Part shown: one piece after another, positions 1 to 11,759 of the stretch
How positions within the stretch are numbered: position 1 is the stretch's first letter
How the letters are laid out: each line of letters starts with the position of its first letter
Assembly: GCF_964204645.1 (NCBI RefSeq)
Contig: NC_134033.1
Location: 5,428,231-5,492,230, forward strand
DNA: 64,000 nucleotides
Reading direction: 5' to 3'
Source of the DNA: Tubulanus polymorphus
Taxonomy: Eukaryota > Nemertea > Palaeonemertea > Tubulaniformes > Tubulanidae
Notes under the pieces: generated by a model
Told to the model about the DNA's origin: nothing
The model's database searches: none
What the model saw: the letters and a program-made list of their open reading frames with translations, nothing else
Program-made: the position numbers and the translations under genes

Positions 1-648
1 TTCTATCGCGGGCAATTACCAGGGTAGACTGGTTGCCTCAAGATAGCGACCGGTAACCAGTTGATTACCAGGGTCACGTGATATACAAAATGGCGGACGG
101 CTTCGAACTTGAATTTTGATTTTCTAAGCCGAATTTTGTGAGCGAATTATTCCGTAATTTAGGCATCTAACGCCGTTGAGTAATCGTCGCCTGTTAGAAG
201 AGACGCCCGTGAATAAAAAGCGCATTCATTTTGTTCGATAAGTAAGTGTTCTCGGCGTGTAAACCTCTCGTGAAAATCTCTCAAAATAGACTAGAACGGC
301 ATTCGCGCTATTTACCACCGGGAAACGATTAAATCATTGTTGCCGTTCGGGGGAAACGTCGGTTTACTTAGTAAGTTAGTCGATAAAGTGATCGGAATCA
401 CACAGGGGCTCGTATTTGAAGTTTGGGGAGAACTGTTGCTTAGATCATCCAATATCCAAGACTAAGGTACTAAAATTAAGAAAACCGAAAGGGTGTAAAC
501 TCACAGACACTTCGTCGATTTGAATTCGCTATTACTCCTAAAATATCCAAAGGATTTAGATAAAATCTGTTTTGAATTGTTCAAAACATCCTATATTTTC
601 TAAATATGTCTTACTGAAGGCCATTTGATAACGTTTCCACTCTAAATG
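1..648. other. no gene recognised
   Basis: I see no convincing coding exon. A short ATG-initiated ORF near 90-119 (MADGFELEF, then stop) looks like chance or a 5' leader. The stretch could be upstream flank or the 5' part of an unseen gene, but nothing in it decides this. Confidence 0.4.
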
Positions 649-656
649 CGCCGGAG

Positions 657-1080
657 CGGTCCTCCTTATTACCGAGATGACGTATTTTACCGAGATCAAC
701 CGAGATGACATGAAATATAACATATTTATTTATTCCTTATCGATTTTAACACTTGAAATCATATTATATCAGTAATAAATGCCTGCTGGAGTCATATTTT
801 ACATATTTTGTCGGATATTTTTGTAGTAGAAAAATAACTTTTAACTTTACCGAGATGAGATCGTCGATCAATCAAATGCCATGAAATTCTATTGCTAACC
901 GAGATTACATATTTGAAGTCAAAATTTTTTTCACAAAATATCCGGAAAAATATGACTTAAGAAGGTATTTATTACTGATATAACATCGTTTCAAGTGTTA
1001 AAATCGATAAGGAATAAATAAATATGCTATATTTCATGTCATCTCGGTAAATTACGTCATTTCGGTAATAAGGAGAACCC
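657..1080. mobile_element. MITE-like inverted-repeat element with 8-bp target duplication
   Basis: The two arms (about 657-830 and 905-1080) are long imperfect inverted repeats: the left arm runs CTCCTTATTACCGAGATGACG and the right arm reverse-complements to almost the same sequence. The motif CGCCGGAG occurs immediately outside both ends (649-656 and 1081-1088), which I read as an 8-bp target-site duplication. There is no internal ORF, so it is non-autonomous. Eight-base duplications are typical of hAT and P-type transposases, but the tips do not match a consensus that I can name. Confidence 0.75.
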
Positions 1081-1088
1081 CGCCGGAG

Positions 1089-2084
1089 ACCCCCAAAATA
1101 CCAAAATATCCTGTACGGCAAATGCTATGGCAGCCAAAAACCTCTACCTTTCAACTTCAAGTGAAGAGCTCGTGGTGATTTCAGCTTCCAAAATCCAACA
1201 AACGATACATCGATCGAAGCACAACATCTTATATTTTGTTCATTACCAAAATTTATTCATCATTCAAATGAACGTATTCTGAGCTTAGGAGAGCAAAATT
1301 TGCAGAAAAACCGGAAAAAATAACTGATAACAAAAGCAAATTCAGATTTGATTTTATTGCGCAATCTTAATATTGGACATCTTTTTATCCGGACCTTTCC
1401 ACTGGAAACCCTGTGTATATTTGGCGGGTGCTGTGATAATGGATTTCAAGTGTCTAAAAATCCAGTTCAAACTTCATTGAAAATTAACTAATTTTGACGA
1501 TGTAAGACCGAGTTCTCGTGACGCCATCTGGTAGGATAGCCGGTGTTGCGGTGTCCCCATCGAGGCGCTAGGAATTGACCAACTGATTAACGGGGTCCAG
1601 TTCCTCAGTTCCGGGTAAAGATTTAACTCTTGAGTTAACTCATCGAAAATGAACTTACTTTAACTCACAGTTAACTCTTAACTCACAGTTCAAAAGCATT
1701 CCATTTCGAACTTCAAGATGTGACAGATAAGAAGTTCATTATTCTTATTAATTCTGGCGATTTGTTTTATTCTACGAGTTTACTTAAGAACGAAAGATTT
1801 CATCGCACAGTTCAAACATATTTCAGTCTCAATGCAAGTGGATGAAATTGGAGAAACATTTTGCTTTGAAATGTTCTTGAAAATCACCGAGTGGGGATTT
1901 TAGAAACTTTGAATGTTTGGGGATTTTTACCCAGGGGATATTTACCTACAACCCTAACTCACAACCGGGAAACTGGGTCCCGCTCTTCGTGATGTCATCA
2001 ATTTTCGTCACGATTGTTTACTCTTCGGTTTCAGATTAGAAGGGTAAGGGTTAAATCGAAGAGCGTCGGAATTAAGAAAACGAA
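1089..2084. other. intergenic/5' flank of CWC15 with dispersed repeats
   Basis: No ORF of note. 1420-1560 belongs to a dispersed repeat (shared motif ACGCCATCTGGTNGGATAGC) also found near 22365-22500 and, partly, 31785-31835. 1600-1990 contains AACTCACAGTTAACTC-type palindromic repeats. The CWC15 promoter should lie just upstream of 2085, but I see no clear TATA box. Confidence 0.5.
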
Positions 2085-5000
2085 ATGACGACTGCAGCGC
2101 GACCGACGTTTGAACCGGCCCGCGGCGGATCGGGACGAGGCGAAAACGACCTCAGCGCGATTTCGAAACAATATTCCAGCCGTGATTTACCATCTCACAC
2201 TAAACTCAAATACAGGTGAGTTTTCATCTAAAGCGTCTAATGTCTGGTGTTTTTGTAGTTCATTTTCAATTAAAAATCTCCGAAGGTGAAGGTCTGATCA
2301 TGTATTAGACGAGAAGATACACAATATCCATATATGATGATGACGAGAGAAATCCCACAATAACGAAGCCAAGATTGAAACATTCTATATCAGAATGATT
2401 GTATTTGAGGAGCGACGTTTAGGCTAACAACTGTTAGCCATCATCAGGCGTACTGGGTCCAGTTCCACAGTTCTGAGTTAAGATTTAACTCAAGAGTTAA
2501 CTCATTCAAAATGAACTAATTTTAACTCAGAGTTAACTCTAACTCACAACTGTGGTACTGGGTCCAGAGTATGATCTTGGCTTCGTTATTGTGGGATTTC
2601 TCTCGCCGATCATGTATTACATGTATAAAGTTTGGATGATCGCCTTTTGAAAGTGTGCTGATAAAATGTTTGATGTTTGTAGTTCATTTTAAATTGAAAC
2701 CGTCTCAGGTGAAGTTCTGAACGCGAAGTGTGGACAATCAGTTTTTGAAAGTGTGATAAAATGTCTGATGTTTGTATTTCATTTTCAATTAGCAAAATGT
2801 CTCGGTTGAAGTACTGAACGCATGTGAAGTGTGGATGACCTATATTTGAAAGTGTGTTCATAAAATGTCTTCGGTTGGCTTCGAAATCTTTTCATCGAAC
2901 GGCATTTTCTTCGATGTGTTTTCAGACAGGAAGGTCAGACGTCCGAAAAGGAGACCCGCGGTCGTGATTTCAGGCGAGATCTCGAAGAGAGAGAGCGAGT
3001 CGCCCGTGAGAAGAACCGCGATCGAGACCGCCGTGGCGGAGGTAGGATTTCGGTTATCCATAATCTCCCCTTCCAAGGGCAAGAAATTTGACTTGTTCGT
3101 CTACGTATCTACTCCTAGCAGGCCCGTAGCTATGGACCGCCCAAAATCTAAAAAAGGTCCGCTTTTGAAAAATAGATTTTTAGAAATCGTGTGGACTCTC
3201 ATTTTAGTAGGCCTAGTGACGTAGGACTGGTATTGAACTCCCTAGGGGTATCAGCACAATTTCCCCCCAAATTAAATCTTTTTGATATTAAAGTAACACA
3301 GATATTTACTTCTAATTATTTAGACAAAGCGAACTTATTCTAGCTAATTAGTGCAACTAATTACTCTAGGACTGATTTAAAGTTTTTGATTGGCTAAGGT
3401 AACACTAAAACTAATTCCAATAAATTAGCTAACGTTAACTTATGCACTAATAAGTGGACTAATTAAGTTTCCTTTAATTTGGTAAGCGAATTAAGATTAC
3501 TCAAGGACTGATTCAAAGTTTCAAATCTGCACACAACATCAGTAATTCTATATCTCATAAATCTATATTCAATAATAGACAAATAAATTTCTAAGTAAAA
3601 GTATTTAGGTGGTGTTAATCCAAATCAAAAAGGATTTTATTCGGGGGGGACTATTGTCCGGGGGACAGTTGTCCGGGGGGGGGGGGGCAATTGTAGAGTC
3701 CTCCGTCGGTAGACTTGAAAGCTCCTGCGAGCGTATTTGCCATCACGAGGTTCACTTCATATGATCAACTGTGAAGATCCTTATAAAATGATCCTGAGAG
3801 TAACTTTCTGTTAGCTCTTGGTGGCACAAATAATAACCACTGGATAAACACAGCTGGTATTTTGTCATCAGGAGTGAAATAGGTGTTGGAATTGATATGG
3901 TAAGTTTCGTATATCAGCTCTAAGTTTGGAAGCGCTGACAGAAATCATGCAAAATTTCAATGCACGTTTCCCCATTCTACTAACCGATGCTTGAACTTGT
4001 TTCGTGATAATGACATGACGGGGAAAGCCCTTCACAAAAAAGGCATCACTTGGAATGCCCTTCTATAGGGCTTTCTTTCCAAGTGAAGAAATGAAAATTT
4101 AGAATAAAATTTTAACAATCTTTGTTTTGACGAATACTGGTACCTCAGGCAGGGTCGGAACCCCCGAGTCCACCCCCTAAATCCGCCTGGCTGAAACTCT
4201 CATCAAAGTACAATCGATCAATATTTCAATTGATAGAACAAACCTCTGTCTACTTTTTATAAAAGGCAACGTTCAATAATAGTACTAATAATGATAATGA
4301 TTTATTTCATCATCAATTAAAGCGAATACAAAATTACAAATAGAGTACATGAATTAGTAGATAGATGATAGGGACCTGAAACAGAGCCATCACGGTTGTA
4401 CAAGTCTCTAGGGCATTCAGGCCCCTTGAGAAAAAAAGTAAAGATAAAAGAAATGATAGTAACAACAGTTATAATAATAATAATAATAATGATGATAATA
4501 GAACAATTCAAGTAGGCCTATTTATAGAAAATGGCTTAACGATATGATAAATACGTTTCGAGTTAAAATTTCGATGGTCCTCTTTGAAGAAAATGAAAAT
4601 TTCCTAAATTCACCTATCCGAGGTCCCAGAGTATAGTGGAGGCAGAAAACCTGTATATTTGACTGTTTTTTATTTCCAGAGTCATCGTCGACGTCGAGTA
4701 AACGACCGAGAATCGAAGCGTCGTCGTCCTCGAATTTAGACGCAGACGACCCAATCGACGACGAAGAGGTTAGTGTCGAAAATGATAATCGGAAAGTAGA
4801 AAAAAAAATCGAGAATTACAAAGTCTTGTTCGTCTTGACATCGGGGAAAAATTTTGACAATAGTTATTTCGAAATAATCTTTCGTTCAGTTTAGGGAAAT
4901 ATTCGGGAATGGGACGAATTTGCCTCTATCAGGGTTCCTACGACGACTTCACGATTCCTTAAACAAAATTGGATATGTTTTTAAAGGTGCTTGAAACTGC

Positions 5001-7034
5001 TTTGTGTTTTTAAAGGTGCTTGAAACTGCTTTCAGTTGAGAAAAATGTCCAAAACTCCTTCAATTTTTAGAAATAGGCAATAAGAAATGTTGGTCTGGTT
5101 TGTACATTAGTGTCGTAATCGTTATATCAGATTTTTTTAACCCAATTAGGCGGTTAATCAAATTCAAAAATGAATTTAGTGTAACGGATAAACATTTGCT
5201 CATGAAACCATTGAATTAATGGTTTGACTGAGATAAACAGTACCGAATTAGGAGGAGTCTTACTACAATTATGATATGAAAATGATGCAGAGACTCCACG
5301 AAATGTTCTCCTTGAAAAAAAAAAGCTCCTTGAACTCATTATATCCAGGAATACTGATCTGTATGGACCTACTCGTTTGATTTACACTTGAAGTATCAAT
5401 GAATTGATTAGATTTCACAATCTTCCCTGGAAATCACCTTCAATAAATTATATTCTTATAAGTACATTGTAGATAGAAATGTGTGTGCATCGGCCTATTT
5501 TTGCATTCCTACGGGTGATATGATTGCTTTGTTATTTTTTTTCTCTATAGGAAGATGAAGATGATGACGAGGATGATGAAGATGATACCGCCGAATTGAT
5601 GGCCGAGTTACATAAGATAAAAAAAGAGCGAGCGGCAGAAGCAGCTCAGAAGGTAACAGTCAAAATCCCCCTGTGATGTCATCAATCTTGAAGAACCAAT
5701 AACATTACACCAGTAGATACTAGAACACCTCGAATCTTCATCATTGTAATTGTTCACCTCCTCCATAAATGCCCCTATGACATCATCATCATCGTTATTG
5801 TTCACCTCCTCCATAAATATCCCTATGACATCATCATCGTTATTGTTCACCTCCTCCATAAATATCCCTATGACATCATCATCGTTATTGTTCACCTCCT
5901 CCATAAATATCCCTATGACATCATCATCGTTGTTCACCTCCTCCATAAATGCCCCTATGACATCATCATTGTAATTGTTCACCTCCTCCATAAATGCCTC
6001 TATGACATCATCATCATTGTAATTGTTCACCTCCTCCATAAATATCCCTATGACATCATCATCGTTGTTCACCTCTTCCATAAATACCCCTATGACATCA
6101 TCATTGTAATTGTTCACCTCCTCCATAAATGCCCCTATGACATCATCATCATCGTTATTGTTCACCTCCTTCATAAATATCCCTATGTCATCATCATCGT
6201 AATTGTTCACCTTCAAAAATACCCCTATGACATCATCATTGTAATTGTTCTCCTCCATTAATCCCGGAAATGAATGAAAAAGTGCTACCAATGAGTGAAT
6301 GTTTTGAAATCGATGCTCAAATTTTCTTACGAAATTCATCAATGAGCAGGAGGAGCGACAAAGGCCAGTACAACCAATACCCTTGTCTCTATTAATCCCC
6401 CTATGACATCATCGTTCTCATACAACAGTTAGATGCTTGAACGAACAAAACTGCGTGTTATATGACCCATCACTCACCGAAAGGGAAATGTTACCGGGAC
6501 ATTGAATATCGAATCTGTGTATTTCACAGGAAGTCGAAAAGAAACAAGAGGAAGAACGAATTCGAATGGAAAACATAGTCAAAGGCAATCCACTTATTAA
6601 TCAAGAGAAAATGTCGGCAGATTTTAAAGTTAAACGAAGGTAAAGTCGTTTTCCCTGAACTCGGTGAAATATTTACGGCAGTCTCAACGCTACTGAGTTC
6701 ACTGATTGTCAGCTCGGTGAAATATTTACAGCAGTCCCGACGTTACCGAGTTCCCTGATTGTCAACTCGGTGAAATATTTACAGCAGTCCCGACGTTACC
6801 GAGTTCACTGATTCTAAACTCAAGTCAAGTGAAAGTCTCATAGTCCCAATGTTACCGAGTCGGCGCCGTTTACCGTATTTCATTTTCATCGTTTTCATTT
6901 TTCTTTCCAGATGGGACGACGACGTTGTGTTCAAAAATTGCGCTCGCGGCGAAAAGGAAAAAGACAAACGTTTCATAAACGACACGCTGCGATCGGATTT
7001 CCATCGGAAATTCATGGAGAAATACGTGAAGTGA
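2085..7034 (+). CDS. CWC15: Spliceosome-associated protein CWC15 (CWF15/AD-002 family), six exons
   Basis: CWC15 is a small subunit of the Prp19/NTC-associated spliceosome and acts in nuclear pre-mRNA splicing. Six exons join in frame to 223 codons: 2085-2215, 2926-3041, 4680-4768, 5551-5652, 6530-6639 and 6911-7034, all with GT/AG borders. The N terminus [15 protein letters not shown] and the [15 protein letters not shown] block are family hallmarks. Exon 2 gives the charged [12 protein letters not shown] helix, exons 3-4 the acidic [13 protein letters not shown] tract, exon 5 the coiled [13 protein letters not shown] stretch, and exon 6 the conserved end [11 protein letters not shown]...[11 protein letters not shown]. 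Length is close to the human protein (229 residues). No frame damage is seen. Introns 1, 4 and 5 carry repeats annotated separately. Confidence 0.97.
2341..2605. mobile_element. non-autonomous inverted-repeat element in CWC15 intron 1 (Penelope-terminus-like)
   Basis: GAGAGAAATCCCACAATAACG near 2344 recurs inverted near 2575-2601 (cttggcttcgttattgtggg). The same GAGAG..ATCCCACAAT terminus is found on the Penelope-like element at 28497 and in an element at 35050-35215. Between the arms, the reverse complement of about 2420-2455 reads CTGATGATGGCTAAC then a loop, TTAGCC and TAAACG, a degenerate hammerhead-like core. I infer a short Penelope-derived, non-coding copy. Confidence 0.55.
2449..2570. 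repeat. palindromic repeat, ACTGGGTCCAGTTCCACAG family
   Basis: The left end ACTGGGTCCAGTTCCACAG and right end CTGTGGTACTGGGTCCAG flank a core of alternating GAGTTAACTC motifs, forming an imperfect palindrome of about 120 bp. Related units occur at 1605-1700, 15000-15135, 21190-21290, 23475-23635 and as an array at 35780-36240. It is nested in the element at 2341-2605. Confidence 0.55.
3042..4679. other. CWC15 intron 2, mostly non-repetitive
   Basis: It contains a G-run segment at about 3645-3692 (two GTCCGGGGG blocks and a run of 13 Gs), which has G-quadruplex potential, and an (AAT)n-type stretch near 4470-4500. I see no other gene inside the intron. Confidence 0.5.
5745..6250. repeat. minisatellite in CWC15 intron 4, about 39-51 bp units
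   Basis: About eleven copies of TTGTTCACCTCCTCCATAAAT followed by (A/G)(T/C)CCCTATGACATCATCATC. The variable number of ATC/GTTATTG triplets sets the unit length. It creates long ORFs on both strands, which are artefacts of the repeat. Confidence 0.85.
6655..6850. repeat. 53-bp minisatellite in CWC15 intron 5
   Basis: Three to four units of CTCGGTGAAATATTTACAGC, AGTC(T/C)C(A/G)ACG(C/T)TACCGAG and TTCCCTGATTGTCAA. The same unit forms a much larger array inside an intron of the secreted-protein gene at 18520-19615. Confidence 0.85.
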
Positions 7035-7519
7035 TCGCCGTCGATTATATTGTTCATCGTGGGAAAACTGATAAACGAACTCGCGACGATATCTCATCTG
7101 GATGTGGATATGCCTCGGAATATTTGGATTAAACGTCGGAACGTTGAAAATACGATTTCTTTCTCTATGTCATTTTACTAAGTGCGAATGATTTAGTCTA
7201 TAGCCAAACTCGTTTAAGTCGTCATCGAATCAATCGTCGCGTTACTTAAGTCATCTCTATTTTTCATATTTTAGTCATAGATTTTGTGGTAAACTTCAAT
7301 GGGACGCATAAGGGATGGCGAAATAGGTTCGCAGTGGCGGATCTCAGCTCAATTACTACCAACATTTTCAAAATCAAAATTGTTTGTAGTTCATTTACAA
7401 TGAAACTACTATTTTCGATGCCAAATTATGGTGAAAACATCTACCAGGTAGTCCCGTCTATACTTTCTTATGTTCGATTCATTGCCCCTATTCTTTTTAC
7501 AAATTTTGATCGTCTAGTC
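7035..7519 (+). other. CWC15 3' flank
   Basis: This stretch is the presumed 3' UTR and downstream flank. No consensus AATAAA is obvious close to the stop, and no other gene is seen. Confidence 0.4.
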
Positions 7520-8020
7520 TAACCAGAATGCCGGACATTTTTAATTGAAAATGAACTACAAACACCGGACATAGATATTTTATCAGCACACTTTGAAAAA
7601 CTGATCATCCACGCTTCACATGTGTTCCGAACTTCTTCACCTGCAACATTTCAATTGAAAATGAACTACAAACACCGGACATTAGATGTTTTATCAGCAC
7701 ACTTTCAAAAACTGATCGTCCACACTTCACTTGTGTTCAGAACTACAACTGAGACATTTTTAATTGAAAATGAACTACAAACACCAGATTTTAGACGTTT
7801 TATCCGCACACTTTCAGAAACTGATCGTCCACACTTCACATGTGTTCAGAACTTCACCTTAGACATTTGTAATTGAAAATGAACTTCATTGTACACACAC
7901 CAGACATTAGATATTTTATCAGGACACTTTCAAAAACTGATCGTCCACACTTCACATGTGTTCAGTACTTCAACTGAGACATTTTAATTGAAAATGAACT
8001 ACAAACACCCGACATTAGAC
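7520..8020 (+). repeat. tandem array of about 110-bp units downstream of CWC15
   Basis: Four to five units contain TTAATTGAAAATGAACTACA, AACACC(G/A)GACATTAGA, TTTTATCAGCACACTTTCAA and the GATCGTCCACACTTCACATG segment. The family also occurs, inverted, in CWC15 intron 1. Confidence 0.8.
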
Positions 8021-8094
8021 ATTGATACCTTGTTTCTTGGTCATTTTGTATATCGCTATTAAATTCGTAATCAGTTCAGTTCTATAGCTGCCAG

Positions 8095-8330
8095 GTCTGT
8101 TATTGTTAGCTTGATCATGATTTTGAAAAATTTTTAGTGTACATGGTAGATAGGTGGCCGGCCGGGTCAACTTTATAACTCAGCTGAAATGAGAAATAGG
8201 GATCATTCATTTATAATACATATGCATAACATTTTATACATGAAGGATTAAGTACGCAATTGCAGTTACCCCATCCCCCTCCCCTAATGCGTAGGTAATA
8301 GATGAATGATCCTACAAGGTATCAATTTTT
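8095..8330. repeat. dispersed repeat shared with 39190-39430
   Basis: TTAGCTTGATCATGATT, GTACA(T/A)GGTAGA and GGCCGGCCGGGTCAACT (CGGCCAGTCGGGTCAACT in the other copy) are shared with the region near 39195-39430. It looks like a dispersed non-coding element. Confidence 0.5.
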
Positions 8331-9010
8331 TAGCAGGCTTTAACGCTTTATTTTCCCTATCTTATTTCGGGGCAGTTTTAAACCTTTCCAGACGAGTAAC
8401 AGTGGAATAAAACTGAATATTGTTTCGTATTTTTGTTTACGCGCTGAATAATGCATTAGCATGTTTTAATTGGCCCTCAGAATTCGCACATGTACCAGCG
8501 CCGATTGAAGGTGTGATGATCCGTGTACCCCGCTGTATTAGTCTAGTACCTAGCCGTTGTTCCTCAAACAAGGTTGTAGGGAACCGTAACAACGACTGGT
8601 ATTCAGACTACCCGCTGTATACGGTATTGTGTAAACAGAAGGACAAAAAAAAACAATTCTCTCAATTTTTGTAAAGAATCCTCAATAAATAAACTACGTG
8701 TATCGAAAAAAAATGATTCCAGCGTTTGTGCGTCTTATTTGTATCGTTCGTCTCACCCGAAACCCATTCGGTAGGGGGCGACTGCAGTTTAAGTGTCTCT
8801 TAAGGTTTATGTACCGGTACGATTACGATTTCATTTTACAACTCGACCATTTCCAGAATATATGGAGGAAAAATATTTACAAAACAACACTTAAGTGATA
8901 ACAATTTAAGAATAAAAAGTTACCTAAAACTAGCGCCACAGGGTGACCTAAACTGCAGTTAGTCCCCCCTTGGAATTTTTTGGGGGCATCCCTTGGATCC
9001 GCCTCTAGCT
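8331..9010. other. no gene recognised; inverted repeat 8775-8970
   Basis: GGGCGACTGCAGTTTAAGTG near 8777 and CCTAAACTGCAGTTAGTCCC near 8947 form the ends of an imperfect inverted repeat, possibly another small non-autonomous element. The two short + strand ORFs here have no recognisable motif. Confidence 0.35.
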
Positions 9011-10235
9011 GCTTCAGACGTAACTAATTGGCCCCGAGGATCCGAGGAGAGGGCCAGTCTACTGAAGAATTTAGCCAATCACTGTTGAGTAAGGGTTTAA
9101 GAGGGCTTTTCAATCTAACTAAAATGCCTGGTTTCAAGGATTTATGTATTCTACAACAACTACAGCTTTTTAACAGTTTACTCAAACCGATAGTTATGTA
9201 TGGTAGTGAAGTTTGGGGAGTTGTGCCCTATATGTCATTTCTAAAGAAACCAAATGGGTCACTCACGGATATGGGTTTACCATATAACAAATGGGTAGTG
9301 CAAAAGCTGCAGTCAAGATTTTTTAGGTTCATAATGGGTCTTCATTCTAAGGGGTCAATTTTACCTATTCTTGGTGATTTGGGAGAGGTTCCACTCTATA
9401 TTGAGATTACTATGTCAGCTTTGAAGTACTGGAGGTCAGTTATGTCGTCGGGTAATAGCAAATCATTGATCTACTTGTCTTTTCTAGAACAATATGAAGA
9501 TGACAGGGAGGGCAAATTCAATTATATATCTACCGTTAAATCAATTCTATCAAATTTAGGGTACTCAAATGTTTGGAACAACTTGGGGCATTATTCGAAT
9601 AGCATTATTCTGGGTATTAGAAAGCGTCTGTCAGCTATCTTTGTGGATCTCTGGCATAAGGACATAAGATCAAGTGATCATTCCCGTTATTTTTATAAAG
9701 CAGTTAAAGTAAGTTTTAAGTTAGAAAAGTATTTATTAGTGCTAAAAGATTTTAACCTCAGAAATGCTGTTGCTAAATTACGGACGTCTACTCACAGCTT
9801 AATTATTGAAAAAGGTAGACACCGCGGTATAGAAAAGGAAAATCGTTTGTGCAATATTTGTAATGTGTTGGACGATGAATGTCACTTTTTGTTCCATTGT
9901 AAAAGAGTTGCCAATCTGAGAAAGGAATTAAATATAGCTATCTTAGACGTAAATAGTTAAATCTCCACTTTCGACAACCTAAACCCTACAACCAGCATTG
10001 TTCAGCTAGCCAAATTTATTAAACTCGGTCTGCCATTGTCCTAATATTTCTTCGATTAATGTTCTGTATGTTTTCAATTATGTTTTAACTCATCTGTAAT
10101 TAGTGTTAATTATGCTTCATTTTATTATTTGTTTATCTCCTATTATGTATATACTTGATTTTCCGAATTTGTATCAGTTGCAAACAATGTTTTATTAATG
10201 TTTATGCTGAATAAAGATTGAATTGAATTGAATTA
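9011..10235 (+). mobile_element. 5'-truncated non-LTR retrotransposon copy
   Basis: It spans the ORF remnant at 9028-9960 plus a 3' UTR of about 270 bp ending in a (TTGAA)n tail. The 5' junction is approximate. I could not identify a target-site duplication. Confidence 0.7.
9028..9960 (+). pseudogene. 5'-truncated LINE ORF2, C-terminal part
   Basis: A 310-codon open frame that begins after a stop and not at an ATG. LFNSLLKPIVMYGSEVWG is the typical region after the reverse-transcriptase thumb in non-LTR retrotransposons, and near the end C-x2-C...H-x4-C (CNICNVLDDECHFLFHC) is the usual terminal zinc-knuckle-like motif. The RT and endonuclease domains are missing. The 3' end is AATAAAGATTGAATTGAATT at about 10210-10234, a short repeated tail. 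This is a dead 5'-truncated insertion and not a host gene. Confidence 0.85.
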
Positions 10236-11690
10236 GTCGGTAGCCTGTGGTTTAGTATCACGATCGGATATGTTCAAAGCCCATCATATTGTCAAAGCTT
10301 ACCGCCAACGATTAGGTAACTAACTAGCCAATCAGAGTCCTCGTATCGTGAATTTGGTCAAATGTCAATTCGATGTCAAATTCACCGTTACTTTGTCTCC
10401 TTAAAGGGTTACTGACTCAAAGTTTTTCAAGTTATTCCAATTTTTTCTCATTTTTACACTAAGATTCTCGCGGCTGACAGTGAAATCGTACTACTTTGTA
10501 TATAAACTTGTTTCGTATTATCTAAAATCTCTGCATGGATATCTTAGAATTATCGTAACAAATGGTTTCATAAACCGTACCTTATTGAATTTGTTCGACT
10601 ATATAGGGCCACAGATGGCGCGCGTTCAATCGGCGCGTGTAAGCTTGGAGTAACTCACCGGTCACAATGACCACCACGCCTGCATTTGTTAAGTTCAAGA
10701 TATACATATGCTATGTGTCCTATACCGTTTATAGGCCCTACGCCTATTCCCGCCTATACTCGGTTCACACCAAACAGCAGTAGTTATTGCCCTTTTCAGA
10801 CTTTATCGAGCTACGGCCAATATACTGGTGGAAATTCGCCCGGAATCCTTTTGGAGAACTGTAGCAGTAATGTCGGATAATCATATTCGCATCGAAAAAA
10901 AGAAGCAAACTACGTACCATATATTGGATCGGAGTTGGAGGATGGAGCAAATTTGTTTTTGTGTGAAATATTTTAAGTAAGAGCAGTGACGTTTACGGTA
11001 CGGTACTTCCATGCTGATGTGTGACGCTGCCCCCTCCCCCGCAGACCTTACGGCGGTTCCATCAAATTGATAGTGACACGCTTCAAGAATTAGCCTCGAT
11101 AACTGAATCCACGGAAATATCGTTTTGAAATTTGACCGCCGCATTTAAGCTGGATATAATGTGCTCTCGTTTGTACCTATAAACTATATGGCGCGATGTT
11201 CAAGGCCATGTACTTTGATGGAATCAATTATTGGAGGAGTATAATGATAACTCGGTGAGTAGAATTTGTTTTGTTTTAATGCGTGTTGCGTAAGGCACTT
11301 CATTATCTCGGTTGTGAAACTAATGAAACCCGGCTATTATTTTACCGCGTGCATCTCGAGTCAAACGCGATACATACGTCGTATAGTTTATCGTATTTCG
11401 TCGCTCAACGATGGATTATATTTCTGTAAATGTCAATAATTTGAGATGAAATGTTGACTCGCGCGTTAGGGCTCTTGACCTGAACACGTCGAGTTCTATG
11501 AATATTGATGACTATTATTCATGTCGACGACAAAAGCGATCAACGAAACGAAGTTCGAAACGATATAATCTTTGGCCTATTATTGACAAACGAAATCTGA
11601 ATGAATATTTCGACAAAAACGTGTTTCAATTTGAAATTCGAATATCACTTTCTAGAAGATGTAACCAAATGGCAACTACAGATGCGAAAC
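10236..11690. other. no gene firmly recognised
   Basis: The stretch contains short ORFs without motifs. One possible exon end is at about 11254 (ATAACTCG followed by GTGAGT), preceded by an open frame from the ATG at about 11196 (starts MFKAMYFDGIN). It is too weak to call a gene. Confidence 0.3.
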
Positions 11691-11759
11691 CGCTGCGTAA
11701 ATTGCTTTGGAATCCGAGGTAGTAGTAGTGTAATTTCGGTCGCTGTATCTTCTCTTAAG

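Larger units (their letters stand above)
2225..2870 (-). repeat. tandem-type repeat in CWC15 intron 1, inverted relative to the array at 7520-8020
   Basis: Units built from TTTGTAGTTCATTTTCAATT, a (G)AAGTGTGGA(C/T) segment and TTGAAAGTGTG(CTG)ATAAAATG occur near 2225-2300 and 2630-2870. They are the reverse complement of the array downstream of CWC15. Units are diverged and one is interrupted by the palindromic elements. Confidence 0.6.

Noticed and set aside
2865-3224. 119-codon + ORF starting MSSVGFEIF
   Set aside because: It overlaps CWC15 exon 2 in the wrong frame; the [12 protein letters not shown] frame is the real one.
5608-6342. 244-codon minus ORF with NNDDD repeats
   Set aside because: It lies in a CWC15 intron minisatellite and partly antisense to exon 4; no start context or domain.
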